Positions 9,982 through 19,160 of a stretch of 64,000 nucleotides of DNA are shown here, piece after piece. A program made the position numbers and the translations under genes. Below the pieces are notes generated by a model. It was not told where the DNA came from, did not search any database, and saw only the letters and a list, made by a program, of their open reading frames with translations. This DNA is from Acidobacteriota bacterium (lineage in GTDB: Bacteria; Acidobacteriota; Thermoanaerobaculia; Multivoradales; JAHZIX01): positions 56,590 to 120,589 of the forward strand of contig JAXHTF010000001.1 of the NCBI GenBank assembly GCA_034211275.1, in the 5' to 3' direction. Each line of letters starts with the position of its first letter. Position 1 is the stretch's first letter.

Positions 9982-11220
9982 ATGAGCTCGACTTCGGCAG
10001 CCGACGCCCCCCGCTCTCCCGCGCTGGGACCGTCCCCGACACCGGAGATCTCGGTCGTCCTGGCCTGCTTCGACCAAACTCGCGAGCTCGAGCTGACGCT
10101 GCTGTCCTTTCTACGGCAGGATTTTCCCCAAGATCGCTACGAGCTCATCGTGGTGGACGACCACTCCCCGGACCACAGCGCCCGGAAGGTGGTGGCGAGG
10201 CTGCGCCACAGCTTCCCGGATGCCTCCATCCACTACCTCCGCCAGCATCGCCAGGACGGCGGTGAGTATTTCTCCTCGGCGCTGGTCAAGAACCTCGGCA
10301 CCCGCCTCGCCCGCGGCCGCTACGTTTGGTTCAACAACGCCGAGATCGTCCAGGCCGGGGAGAGTCTGCAATACGTTTCCCAGCAGCATCGGGAGGAGCC
10401 AGGGCCTCTGTGTCTCCGGGGCCGGGTCATCGATCTGCCCTTCGAGCAGCTGTGGGGCAAGACCCAGGCGGAGCTCGACTCCCTCCACGATGCCACCGAC
10501 CGTGGCCGCGAGCGGGTCGCCACCGCCGACCACGCGGGCCTCGCCTCCATGCGCCGGGACATCCTTGTGGCCCTGGGCGGCAACGACGAGCGCTTCGACC
10601 ACTGGGGCAAAGAGGACCTGGACCTGGCCGCGCGGCTCAAGCGCGTCGGGGTGACCTACCGCTACGACGAAGAGGTCAAGTCCTTCCACATCTCCCATCC
10701 GCCCAATCACGTCAAGGGCCCGGACTACGACCGCATGTGCCGCCTGCTGGAGGAGAACAACTCCCGCGAGGTGGTGGAGGTCAACCGGGGATACCTGTGG
10801 GGCGAGCGCACCCTGGCGCCGGCGGAGAGCTTCGACGGCACGCTGATCCTGGCCGCCGGCGACGGCACCGAGGACGACCTAGGCGATCTGGAACAGCGCC
10901 TGGAGACCGCCCTCTACGGCGACGGCGGCGAGCGCTGCGAGGTGCTGGTGGCCTGTCTCGACGAGCACCGGCCGGCGGTGGAAGAGCGCCTCGAGCAGCG
11001 CTTCCTGGCGGTGCCCTGCATCGCCCTTGCGGGAGCCGATACCGCCGACGACGCCCGCCGTACCCTGGCTCGGATTCGCACCGAGAGCGCCGCCCTATGG
11101 CTTCCCAAGGCCTCCGATCCCCGGCCGGCCTGGCACCCGATCCCCGCCGTCGCGAAGCAGCTGGAGGCCTGGCTGGACCGATCCACTCATCCCAATGAAG
11201 CCCTGGCGGCCGCCGAGTGA
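9982..11220 (+). CDS. Family 2 glycosyltransferase with C-terminal galactosyltransferase-like domain
   Basis: 412 residues. After a Pro/Ser-rich N-terminus, ISVVLACFDQTRELELTLLSFLRQ and ELIVVDDHSPD are the GT-A nucleotide-sugar fold with the first Asp pair. GGNDERFDHWGKEDLDLAARL matches the acceptor-side motif (WG.ED.DL) of polypeptide N-acetylgalactosaminyl/galactosyltransferase C-terminal domains. It probably transfers a sugar from a nucleotide-sugar donor in the cytoplasm. The last 130 residues have no obvious family. First gene of the array behind the promoter at 9624; its stop overlaps a possible GTG start of the next gene. It may glycosylate the assembly-line product or a peptide scaffold; sugar and acceptor are unknown. 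Confidence 0.85.
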   Translation: MSSTSAADAPRSPALGPSPTPEISVVLACFDQTRELELTLLSFLRQDFPQDRYELIVVDDHSPDHSARKVVARLRHSFPDASIHYLRQHRQDGGEYFSSALVKNLGTRLARGRYVWFNNAEIVQAGESLQYVSQQHREEPGPLCLRGRVIDLPFEQLWGKTQAELDSLHDATDRGRERVATADHAGLASMRRDILVALGGNDERFDHWGKEDLDLAARLKRVGVTYRYDEEVKSFHISHPPNHVKGPDYDRMCRLLEENNSREVVEVNRGYLWGERTLAPAESFDGTLILAAGDGTEDDLGDLEQRLETALYGDGGERCEVLVACLDEHRPAVEERLEQRFLAVPCIALAGADTADDARRTLARIRTESAALWLPKASDPRPAWHPIPAVAKQLEAWLDRSTHPNEALAAAE

Positions 11221-11243
11221 ACCCGGAGGGACCCCCCTTAGCG

Positions 11244-12182
11244 ATGTCTCAGACACCCACCCTGCTGCCCCCCCGACCCACGGAGGCCCCCGCCTCCTCT
11301 TCCCTGCCGGGCCCCCACCCGCTGGTGTTCTCCGAGGTGCGCATCGAGAACACCAACCGCTGCGGCTACAAATGCTTCTTCTGTCCCCGCGACCAGCACA
11401 CCCGCGACCAGGGCTTCATGTCCCTGGAAGATCTGGCGCTGGTCCTCGACCGCGTCGGCGAGCACCGCGGGCGGGTCGACCTCCACGGCTTCGGTGAGCC
11501 CCTCCTCGACCGCCAGCTGGCAGACAAGATCGCCCTGGTGCGCCAGCGCTGGCCGGAGAGCGAGCCGCGCATCTACTCCACCCTCGGCGCGCGGGTCAAG
11601 CCGGAGGAGATGGAGCGCATGGTGACCAACGGTCTGCGGCAGGTGGAGGTGAGCTTCTACGGCTTCGACGCCGAGACCTACCGCCAGGTGCACGCGGTCA
11701 ACGGCTTCGAGATGGCCAAGCGCAATCTCGAGACCCTCTGCCGCCTCCAGCAGGCCTATCCGGAGACGTTCCAGGTGGTGGTGCGCGCCTTCCCCAGCCA
11801 CCCCGACGTGGAAGCCCCGGGCTCTCAGGAAGAGGTCGAGGCCTTCCGCCGCTGGCTGGCGGATTTGGGTGTCGAAACGGTGCGCGAGCGCGAGCTCCAC
11901 AACTACGGCAACGGGCGCAGCTACAACACCGTCGACACCGAGATCCCATGCTCCGTGACCTGGGGCTACCGCCGGCGGATCCTGCAGGTGACCTGGGACC
12001 TCCACGTGATTCCCTGCTGCTTCGATTTCAACGCCGAGGTGCGCTTCGGCAACCTCCGCCACCAGAGCCTGGAGGAGATCCTCCACGGCCCGGTGTACGA
12101 GCAGTTCATCCGCGACCACCACGAGAACCGACTTGAGGACTATCCAGTATGCCTAGGCTGCGAGAGATGTCACCTAGCCTAG
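11244..12182 (+). CDS. Radical SAM protein with SPASM-type C-terminal cysteines
   Basis: 312 residues from the ATG at 11244, which has GGAGGG upstream at slightly long spacing; a GTG at 11217 that overlaps the previous stop is an alternative. The radical SAM cluster motif CxxxCxxC is at C40, C44 and C47 (CGYKCFFC). The HGFGEPL segment is the usual glycine-rich strand. C-terminal cysteines (PCSVTW, IPCCFDF, CLGCERCH) fit a SPASM or twitch domain with an auxiliary Fe-S cluster. Such proteins modify peptides or small molecules by radical chemistry. Next to a LanB-type gene, peptide modification is plausible, but the substrate is unknown. Confidence 0.88.
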   Translation: MSQTPTLLPPRPTEAPASSSLPGPHPLVFSEVRIENTNRCGYKCFFCPRDQHTRDQGFMSLEDLALVLDRVGEHRGRVDLHGFGEPLLDRQLADKIALVRQRWPESEPRIYSTLGARVKPEEMERMVTNGLRQVEVSFYGFDAETYRQVHAVNGFEMAKRNLETLCRLQQAYPETFQVVVRAFPSHPDVEAPGSQEEVEAFRRWLADLGVETVRERELHNYGNGRSYNTVDTEIPCSVTWGYRRRILQVTWDLHVIPCCFDFNAEVRFGNLRHQSLEEILHGPVYEQFIRDHHENRLEDYPVCLGCERCHLA

Positions 12183-12697
12183 CCTCCCGCGCGACGAGGG
12201 AGTCTCTTTTCGGTCCTGAAGACTCGGACTTCCTCGAGCAGGTGGCGCGGCTGGCGGAGGATTACCCCTTCCCCCACAGCATCTTCGGAGGCCCGGAGAG
12301 CGAGGACTACGTTCTGGAGCTGGCGGCGCGGCACACCGGCCGCGGGGAGGGTTGGTACGGCGCGGCTCTGGACGACGAAAATCTCGCCGCCGTCCATCTC
12401 TCGGTCTACGGCATCGGCAACGGCCGGAACCACACCCTATTCAAAATCCGCCACCCCCTGCTGGCCGGCGAAGACGGGCCCACCTGTCTGAGCATGGCCC
12501 TGGAATCGGCGGTGGAAGCCGCAGCGGCCGCCCGGCCCGGCACCCAGAAACACGTCATCTTCCTCGGCGAGCAGGAGCAAGACGCCCTGCACGCCGGGCG
12601 GCGAGCCGGCTTCACCCTCGAAGGAATCTTCTCTGACTACTACCGCCTGGGCGAGCGCTGCTTCGTCCTCGGTTACACGGAAGCGAGCGCGTCATGA
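12149..12697 (+). CDS. Small GNAT-like acetyltransferase (tentative)
   Basis: 182 residues. The start at 12149 lies inside the end of the previous gene and has GAGG 10 bases upstream; an in-frame ATG at 12167 is possible. The second half fits the core of a GNAT N-acyltransferase: a long helix rich in Ala (about 115-130), a strand HVIFLG, then a helix and strand in DALHAGRRAGFTLEGIFSDYYRLG resembling the A..GF...G...DY acetyl-CoA-binding end. The N-terminus is diverged and the pyrophosphate loop is not clear. A role in acylating the product or a pathway amine is inferred from the similarity and the tight operon position. Confidence 0.6.
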   Translation: MPRLREMSPSLASRATRESLFGPEDSDFLEQVARLAEDYPFPHSIFGGPESEDYVLELAARHTGRGEGWYGAALDDENLAAVHLSVYGIGNGRNHTLFKIRHPLLAGEDGPTCLSMALESAVEAAAAARPGTQKHVIFLGEQEQDALHAGRRAGFTLEGIFSDYYRLGERCFVLGYTEASAS

Positions 12698-14154
12698 ACG
12701 CCACCCTCCCGATCCACGACACCGCCAAGGGGCGGCCGTCCCCCAAGGGCGGCGAGCCGCTGTGCCACATCAATCCCGACTGGCTGAACATCGAGTCGGT
12801 GGTGGAAAACGATCTGTGCACCCAATGCGGCGCCTGCGGCGCCATGTGCCCCCACGACACCATCGACCTGACCCGCGACGAGCACTACCGCTACTTCCCC
12901 AAGGTCAAGGACGAATCCCTGTGCGTCGAGAAATGCAAGAGCCTGTGCGTGCAGGTTTGCGCCGGCGTCCAGGAGGATCCGTCGCTGTGGGAGCGCAATC
13001 CCATCGTGGCGGAGACTTACGACGAGTACTGCGGCGGCGCCATCACCGACACCTGGATCGGCTACTCCACCGACGACGCCATCCGCAGCCGCGGCACCTC
13101 CGGCGGCCTGGTCACGGGCCTGCTGGTCTACCTGCTGGAGAGCGGCCAGATCGACGGCGCGCTGCTGGTGGGGTCGAATAAGAAGGACCCCATGCAGCAC
13201 GACATCCTCATCGCCCGCACCCGCGAGGAGATCGAGGACGCCTGGGGCTCGAAGTACTACCCCATGCCCATGGGCGAACGCTTCCGCGAGCTGGTCTCGT
13301 CGACGGAGCGTTTCGCCGTGGTGCTCCTCGGCTGCCACATGCGCTCGCTGCGGCTGATGGAGCGCAAGCTGCCGCGGCTGGAGATGTCCATCGTCCTGCG
13401 CATCGGACTGATCTGCGGCTATTGCGCCGGCTTCAAGGCCATCGTCGACCAGGCCCGGGATTGGGAGATCGATCTCAAGTCCAATGAACGCATCGACTAC
13501 CGCGAGGGCAAATGGCCGGGTCACGTGCGCATTCAAGGCCAGGACAAGGTCGAGCGCAAGCTGATCTACGAATTCCTGCCGCGCATCCCGTTCACCACCA
13601 ACTACCGCTGCACCATCTGCTCGGACCTGATGAACGAGACCGCCGACGTGGTGGTGGGGGACGCCTGGCTCAAGGAGCTCACGGACCGCAAGGATGAAGG
13701 CTGGTCGGTGATCGCGGCGCGCAACCGCAAGGTGGTACCGCTCATCGAATCGGCCATCGAGGACGGCGCCCTCTACCTCGAGCCGGCGGATAGCGAGACC
13801 TTCGTGCGCAGTCAGGAAAAGCCCATGCGCTACAAGAAACACGCCCTGACCACGCGGCTCAAATTCGCCAACAAGGTGATGGGCAAGACCCTGCCCAACA
13901 TCGACCTCAGCCGCTATCCGGACGGCTTCGACACCAACTTCTGGAATCGCCTGGGCAATCGGTTGTTCATGACCACCATGTGGACCTTCGCCCTCAACGA
14001 CCCCCTGCGCCGCGCCATGTACCGCTTCGTGCCCAACGCGACGGTGCAGTGGTGGGTGCGCTCGATCTTCCTGATGATCGCCCACGACGGGAAAGGCTCG
14101 TTCCTCTCCAAGTGGCTGCTGAAGAAGGAGCCGATGCTCAACTGCGACGCCTGA
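12694..14154 (+). CDS. Coenzyme F420 hydrogenase/dehydrogenase beta-subunit family protein with ferredoxin domain
   Basis: 486 residues, start overlapping the previous stop (ATGA). An N-terminal 4Fe-4S ferredoxin motif (C42, C45, C48, C52 in CTQCGACGAMCP) and four more cysteines at 76-88 are followed by the FrhB-type flavin domain (RGTSGGLVTGLLVYLL, then LLGCHMRSLR and GLICGYCAGF). The CTICSDLMNETADVVVGDAW segment is typical of the polysaccharide pyruvyl/FrhB-like group. Such proteins move electrons between flavin and Fe-S centres or reduce C=C and C=O bonds. It may supply electrons to the two radical SAM enzymes beside it or reduce an intermediate. The C-terminal 70 residues contain aromatic-rich helices of unknown role. 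Confidence 0.85.
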   Translation: MNATLPIHDTAKGRPSPKGGEPLCHINPDWLNIESVVENDLCTQCGACGAMCPHDTIDLTRDEHYRYFPKVKDESLCVEKCKSLCVQVCAGVQEDPSLWERNPIVAETYDEYCGGAITDTWIGYSTDDAIRSRGTSGGLVTGLLVYLLESGQIDGALLVGSNKKDPMQHDILIARTREEIEDAWGSKYYPMPMGERFRELVSSTERFAVVLLGCHMRSLRLMERKLPRLEMSIVLRIGLICGYCAGFKAIVDQARDWEIDLKSNERIDYREGKWPGHVRIQGQDKVERKLIYEFLPRIPFTTNYRCTICSDLMNETADVVVGDAWLKELTDRKDEGWSVIAARNRKVVPLIESAIEDGALYLEPADSETFVRSQEKPMRYKKHALTTRLKFANKVMGKTLPNIDLSRYPDGFDTNFWNRLGNRLFMTTMWTFALNDPLRRAMYRFVPNATVQWWVRSIFLMIAHDGKGSFLSKWLLKKEPMLNCDA

Positions 14155-14177
14155 GTCGCAGCGCCCGGAGAAACCCT

Positions 14178-15503
14178 ATGGCCCACCTCAACATCCTCGG
14201 AGACTGCTCAACCCAAGCCGGCCCCGCCCTGGGTCCCCCGGCGGAGGTGCAACCGCTGCGCATCTGCCTGCTGCGGCCGCCGTCTCCGGAGCTGATCAAC
14301 GACCGCATCGATCCGCCCATCGGGTTGCTGCAAATCGGCACCGTGCTGCGCCAAGAGGGTCACGAGGTGACCATTCTGGATTTCGCCGGCGGCAGTCAGC
14401 CGCGGATTCCCGACGCCGACCTCTACGGCATCACCCTCTTCACCATCTCCTACGTCGAGTCCCTGGAGCTGAGGGATCAGATCCGCGAGATCTCCTCGGC
14501 CCCGATCATGGTCGGCGGCCCCCACGCCCAGGCTCTGCCCAAGGAGACAGCGGAGGATTTCGACTACGTGGTGGTGGGCGAAGCGGAGGCGGAGATCGCC
14601 TATCTGGTGGGCCCCATGGCGAGCCGGGAGCTGGAGACGGCGGTGGTTCACACCCAGGCGCCCCTGGATCTCGGCGCCCTGCCCCTCAACGATTACTCGC
14701 TGGTGGATACCGACTCCTACAGCCGCGTGGTGGACGGCCGCCTGGCCTTCTCCATCCTCTCCGGCCGCGGCTGCCCCTTCCGCTGCACCTATTGCTTCAC
14801 CGCCGCGCTGGCGGAGAAGGTGCGGTTGCGCCCGGTGGACCACGTGATGGCCGAGCTCCACCAGCTGGACGCGGACTACTCCGTCGACGCCCTGCGCTTC
14901 ATCGACGACAACTTCCTGATGAACCTGCGTTTCTTCCGCCAGCTGGCACCGCGGCTGAAGGAATTCGGCCGACCCTACCGGGTCTACTGCCGCGCCGTCG
15001 ACCTCACCGAGGAACGCTGCCGCCTGCTGGCGGAGTCCGGCTGCCGCATGGTCGCCTGCGGCGTCGAGTCGGGCAGCCAGACGATGCAGGACCTGATGAA
15101 CACCCGCAAGGACGTGCAGAAGATGGCGGAGGGCATTCGCATCGCCCGGCGCTACGGCATCGAGGTGCGGGTGGGGCTCATCGTCGGCTATCCCGGCGAA
15201 ACCTGGGAGACGGTGCGGGAGTCGGTGCGGGAGCTGATCAAGATGCCGTTCTCCAGCTACAACCTATTCAACTTCGTCCCCCTGCCGGGAACCGATCCCT
15301 ACCACAACCCCGAGCGCTACGGCATCACCTGGCTGTCCGACGATTGGAAGGATTACTACATCCTCTACGGCGAGAACCAGGCGAGCTACGCCTTCGAGCA
15401 CGAGACCCTCGACCGCCGCACCCTGGCGCAGATGCGCGCCTACATGATCGAGAGCCTCAACGGCCGCTTCATGCCCGCCCTCAACGACGTGGACTTCAAA
15501 TGA
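14178..15503 (+). CDS. B12-binding-type radical SAM protein
   Basis: 441 residues, ATG preceded by GGAG at 7 bases. The N-terminal half (about 25-170) has the order of a cobalamin-binding Rossmann domain (ICLLRPPSPE, PPIGLLQIGTVLRQEGHEV, IMVGGPHAQALP, VVVGEAE). The radical SAM domain follows with C199, C203 and C206 (CPFRCTYC) and GVESGSQ. The family includes methyltransferases acting on unactivated carbons and enzymes that rearrange or couple carbon centres. The cobalamin-site DxHxxG motif is not evident, so cobalamin binding is not certain. It sits in the array 23 bases after the FrhB-type gene and overlaps the following gene. Confidence 0.87.
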   Translation: MAHLNILGDCSTQAGPALGPPAEVQPLRICLLRPPSPELINDRIDPPIGLLQIGTVLRQEGHEVTILDFAGGSQPRIPDADLYGITLFTISYVESLELRDQIREISSAPIMVGGPHAQALPKETAEDFDYVVVGEAEAEIAYLVGPMASRELETAVVHTQAPLDLGALPLNDYSLVDTDSYSRVVDGRLAFSILSGRGCPFRCTYCFTAALAEKVRLRPVDHVMAELHQLDADYSVDALRFIDDNFLMNLRFFRQLAPRLKEFGRPYRVYCRAVDLTEERCRLLAESGCRMVACGVESGSQTMQDLMNTRKDVQKMAEGIRIARRYGIEVRVGLIVGYPGETWETVRESVRELIKMPFSSYNLFNFVPLPGTDPYHNPERYGITWLSDDWKDYYILYGENQASYAFEHETLDRRTLAQMRAYMIESLNGRFMPALNDVDFK

Positions 15504-16408
15504 TCCGGAACCCTTCTCCATGGCTCTCGCGGCGCCGCGGCGCCGACCTGCTCCTCGGCGCCCTGCTGCTGGCATCCCTCGCCGGGTTGCCGGTGGCGGC
15601 GGAGGCGCCGGAGAGGTACCTGGAGAAGATCGCCGACACCCCGGACCTGATGCAGACCGACCCGCGGGCGGAAATCGCCTTCGGCGGCGGCCGCTACCAC
15701 TGCGGCCCGGTGTCGGTGAGCAACGCCCTGGTGTGGCTCGGACGCAACGGCTACGAAAAGCTCCTCCCGGAGCCTATCGAAGACTGGGCGGATCAAGGCG
15801 CGCTGGTGGAGGCGCTGGCCAGCGAGGACTATCTCCGCACCTCGACCCACGGCACCAACGAGAGCAACTTCCTGCGCGGCGTCGAGCGCTACGTCGAGGA
15901 TCACGGCTACACCATCGAGTCCCTCCAATACCGCGGCTGGACCTACCATCCGGAGGAGTATTCCGGGGGCTCGAAGCGGGTCGACCTGGACTGGCTGCGG
16001 GAGCAGGTGGTGGGCGCCTCGGCGGTGTGGCTGCAGATCGGCTGGTACCGCTACGAGCCGGCCACCAACTCCTTCCGCCGCTTCGAGGCCCATTGGGCGG
16101 CGCTGGTGGGCTACGAGCCTCTGGCCCAAGCCTCGGTTTCCACCACCGACGACTCCCCCTTCGGCGGTCCCGCCGCCGATCTGGTCCTGGTGGTCCACGA
16201 CTCGGCACCGCGCAGCGGCCCGACTCCCCATTCGGACCGCACGACCCTCCACCCGCTGGAATCCGGAACTCTGGTGGGTGTCAAGCGAGGACTTCCGGTT
16301 CCGGCCAGCGAGTACTACCGCCTCGGCGGTGAGCTGAAGATCAAAGAAGAAGCCGACATCGGCGTGCTGGATGGTGTGGTGGCCCTGCGCATGGGCCCCA
16401 GCCCCTGA
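15500..16408 (+). CDS. Secreted C39/papain-like cysteine peptidase-family protein
   Basis: 302 residues, overlapping the previous stop (ATGA). A signal peptide is clear: basic WLSRRRG, hydrophobic core, cleavage near residue 35. The mature part carries a candidate Cys-His-Asp triad: C68 in GRYHCGPVSVSNAL, H198 in EAHWAALVGY and D234 in VVHDSAP. This is the arrangement of C39-like and papain-like folds. Such proteins cleave leader peptides, amides or peptidoglycan outside the cytoplasm, and some have lost activity. Next to a LanB-type gene it could process a peptide product after export. Substrate unknown; catalytic function inferred from the three residues. Confidence 0.72.
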   Translation: MIRNPSPWLSRRRGADLLLGALLLASLAGLPVAAEAPERYLEKIADTPDLMQTDPRAEIAFGGGRYHCGPVSVSNALVWLGRNGYEKLLPEPIEDWADQGALVEALASEDYLRTSTHGTNESNFLRGVERYVEDHGYTIESLQYRGWTYHPEEYSGGSKRVDLDWLREQVVGASAVWLQIGWYRYEPATNSFRRFEAHWAALVGYEPLAQASVSTTDDSPFGGPAADLVLVVHDSAPRSGPTPHSDRTTLHPLESGTLVGVKRGLPVPASEYYRLGGELKIKEEADIGVLDGVVALRMGPSP

Positions 16409-16415
16409 AGCTTTC

Positions 16416-16448
16416 AATTCCCGGAATTCTCGCGCGCCCGGCGCGCGA
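16416..16448 (+). other. Two adjacent hairpins between the peptidase and LanB-type genes
   Basis: AATTCC/GGAATT (16416-16428, 1-base loop) is followed directly by TCGCGCG/CGCGCGA (16430-16448, 5-base loop) in an array whose other gaps are mostly overlaps. This may be an internal attenuator or RNA-processing site. Confidence 0.4.
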
Positions 16449-16487
16449 CCCATGCTTGCCGAACCCCTCAGGAGGGACGTCGACCCT

Positions 16488-19160
16488 ATGGACCGCAGTC
16501 ATTCTCAACTCGTTGCCGACGCAGAGGACGCCGACACCGGCACCTTTCCGCCTCACCTGGAACCGCTTCCGGGAGAGCGCTGGGGCCTGTGGCGGTGGTT
16601 CTGCCTGCGCGGTGCGGGATTCCCGGCTCGGGAAGTTCTGCGCCTGGCGTCACCGTCCGTCGCCGAAGCCGCGGATCGCGTGCTGGCCGCCGAGGGTCAT
16701 CTGGAGGCCTGCCGCGAGGCCGCCCTGGAAGAGCTGCGGGACGGCCTGGAGGAGCTGGAGAAGCGCGAGCGCTTCCGGCGCATTGGAGCCATCTCCCGCC
16801 TCAACAAGGGCAAGACTCCCCGCAAGCGGGACGTCACCGGCCCCGCCACCAACGCGGCCATCGACTCGGCCGTCGAACGCTTTGCCGAAGCCCGCGACCG
16901 CCTCGAGGCGGAGACCGCCGCCTTCGGCCAGAGCTTTGACGACGGCATGGTGGAGCTCGCCGGGCACCTGCGGGAAATCGCCAGTGACGACCGCTTCCGC
17001 CAGGCCCTCTCCTGGCAGAACCGCCACGCCTTGGAAACCGGCGTCGACGCCCTCCTGCGCCAACCCGCCGACGGCTCCCGCAACTCCCAGGAGCGCCAGC
17101 ACGAGCAGGTGGTGACCGCCTACCTCCAACGCTACTGCACCAAGAACGACACCATCGGCTGGTTCGGCCCCATGGGCTGGGGACAATTCACCGCCACCGG
17201 CGACGATCTGGTCTTCGAAGCCGGCGAAGACCTGGTGGCAGAACGCATCGTGCGCTTCGAGAATTGGTGCGTCGACAAGGTCGCGGAAGTGCTCCTGGGA
17301 GGCGAAGAGCTACGCCCCTACTGGCTGCCGCGAGTGATGCCCTTCTTCGTCCTGCGGGGCCGGCAGTACATCCCCATGCAGGGCGAGGCGGTGGAGCTCA
17401 GCGAGCAGCAGCTGGCGGTCTTCCAGGCCTGCGACGGCCGGCGCTCCGCCCGCCAGATCGCCCAGGACCTGGCGGCGGATCCGCAGCTCGGCTTCGAAGG
17501 CCCCGAGGCGGTGATGGCCCTGCTCACCGCCATGCATTCCACCGGCATGCTCCTGTGGCAACCGGAGCTACCCATGGTGCGGCGGCCGGAACGGGTGCTG
17601 CGCCAGCGCCTCGAAGCCATCGACGATCCCGAGCTGAGGGAGCCGCGGTTGGCGCGCCTCGACGAGCTCGAAGCCCACCGGGACCGCATCGCCGCCGCCG
17701 GGGACGCGGATCAGCTGGGCGAAGCCCTGGAAGCCCTCGAAGAGTGGTTCACCGAGGTCACCGGCAGCAGCGCCACCCGCCTCGGGGGCAAGACCTACGC
17801 CGCCCGCACCCTGATCCACCAGGACTGCCGCCGGGACATCCGGCTGGAGCTGGGGCCGGCGGTGCTGGACGAGCTGGGGCCACCCCTGAGCCTGATTCTG
17901 ATGAGCGCCCGGTGGTTCACCTACGAACTCTCCCGCCGCTGGACCGAACAACTCACGGAAGCCTATCGGCAGCTGCGGGAGGCCAGCGGTCAGGCGGTGA
18001 TCCCCCTGTTTCAATACTTCCACGGCATCCAGCCCATTCTGCTCCAAGCCAATATCGACATGGTCGCCGAGGTCGCCGCCGAGATGCAGCAGCGCTGGGC
18101 GAAGATCCTCGATCTGGAGGGTGACGAGCGGCGGGTGGAGCGCAGCAGCGCCGAGGTGCGCCGGCGCCTGGAGGAAGCGCTGCCGGCACCGGGGCCGGGC
18201 TGGAAGCACGCCCGCGAGCAATGCCCCGACGTCCTGCTGCGGGCGGAGAGCCCTGAAGCCATCCGCCGCGGCGAGTTCGGCTTCGTCCTCGGGGAGATCC
18301 ACCTCTCCACCAACACTCTGCGCACCCGCTTGTTCTCCGAGTCCCATCCCGATCCGGCGGTGCTCTTGGACGCCGTGCTGCGGGACATCCCGGAGCCCAC
18401 GGTGGTGCCCTGGCTGCCGCGACGCAGAAGCGACGACGAGACCACCCTGCTCACCGGCGTCCAACAGCTCTCCACCACCACCGCGCGGCTGGACTACGGC
18501 CTGGTCACCGGCAAGGACCTGCGCATCTCCCTCGATCTCGAGCCGCCGGCGGATCCCGAGGCCCCCACCGTGCGCATCGGTGATTTCGTGGTCCTGGAAG
18601 ACGAGGGCCAGCTGCACATCCGCAGCCTCGACGGCAGCTACGACTTCCAGGTCATGGATTTCCTCGACGCAGCCTTTTCCGCCCAGACCATCAACAGCTT
18701 CCGGGTCATGCCCAAGGCGCCCCACGTTCCGCGGGTGACCATCGACCGCATGGTGGTGCAGCGGGAGAGCTGGCGCATCCCCGCCGCGGAGCTTGACTTC
18801 CCCGGCGCCAAGACCGAGCCCGAGCGCTTCCTGGGGGCCCGCCGCTGGGCCCGCAGCCACGGCATCCCGCGCTTCGTCTTCGCCCGTTCGCCGTACGAGA
18901 ACAAACCCTTCTTCGTCGACTTCGACAGCCCGCCGGCGGTGGAGATCTTCTGCCGTATCGCCCGCCGGGCCATCGACCGCGGCGGCGAGGAGATCCGCCT
19001 GGGCGTCTCCGAAATGCTCCCCGACTTCGACGATTGCTGGCTCCAGGACGCCGAGGGCAACCACTACACCAGCGAGCTGCGGGTGGTGGCGGTGGACCTG
19101 GCGGAGGGCGGCGCCAACGCCGAGCATCCCGGGCTGCGGGTGGGCGGCGAGGAGAGCTGA
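16488..19160 (+). CDS. LanB-type lantibiotic dehydratase N-terminal (glutamylation/aminoacyl transfer) protein lacking the elimination domain
   Basis: 890 residues. The ATG at 16488 follows AGGAGGG. Family landmarks are CTKNDTIGWFGPMGWGQF (about 210-230), ARTLIHQDCRRD (about 440-450), and near the end GIPRFVFARSPYENKPFFVDFDSP, which normally closes the large domain of LanB. The roughly 300-residue SpaB_C elimination domain of full dehydratases is absent. Large-domain proteins of this kind use aminoacyl-tRNA either to glutamylate Ser/Thr or, in peptide aminoacyl-tRNA ligases, to add amino acids to the C-terminus of a scaffold peptide. No precursor peptide gene is evident beside it. The previous gene ends 79 bases upstream; the next begins at its stop (TGATG). 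Confidence 0.85.
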   Translation: MDRSHSQLVADAEDADTGTFPPHLEPLPGERWGLWRWFCLRGAGFPAREVLRLASPSVAEAADRVLAAEGHLEACREAALEELRDGLEELEKRERFRRIGAISRLNKGKTPRKRDVTGPATNAAIDSAVERFAEARDRLEAETAAFGQSFDDGMVELAGHLREIASDDRFRQALSWQNRHALETGVDALLRQPADGSRNSQERQHEQVVTAYLQRYCTKNDTIGWFGPMGWGQFTATGDDLVFEAGEDLVAERIVRFENWCVDKVAEVLLGGEELRPYWLPRVMPFFVLRGRQYIPMQGEAVELSEQQLAVFQACDGRRSARQIAQDLAADPQLGFEGPEAVMALLTAMHSTGMLLWQPELPMVRRPERVLRQRLEAIDDPELREPRLARLDELEAHRDRIAAAGDADQLGEALEALEEWFTEVTGSSATRLGGKTYAARTLIHQDCRRDIRLELGPAVLDELGPPLSLILMSARWFTYELSRRWTEQLTEAYRQLREASGQAVIPLFQYFHGIQPILLQANIDMVAEVAAEMQQRWAKILDLEGDERRVERSSAEVRRRLEEALPAPGPGWKHAREQCPDVLLRAESPEAIRRGEFGFVLGEIHLSTNTLRTRLFSESHPDPAVLLDAVLRDIPEPTVVPWLPRRRSDDETTLLTGVQQLSTTTARLDYGLVTGKDLRISLDLEPPADPEAPTVRIGDFVVLEDEGQLHIRSLDGSYDFQVMDFLDAAFSAQTINSFRVMPKAPHVPRVTIDRMVVQRESWRIPAAELDFPGAKTEPERFLGARRWARSHGIPRFVFARSPYENKPFFVDFDSPPAVEIFCRIARRAIDRGGEEIRLGVSEMLPDFDDCWLQDAEGNHYTSELRVVAVDLAEGGANAEHPGLRVGGEES

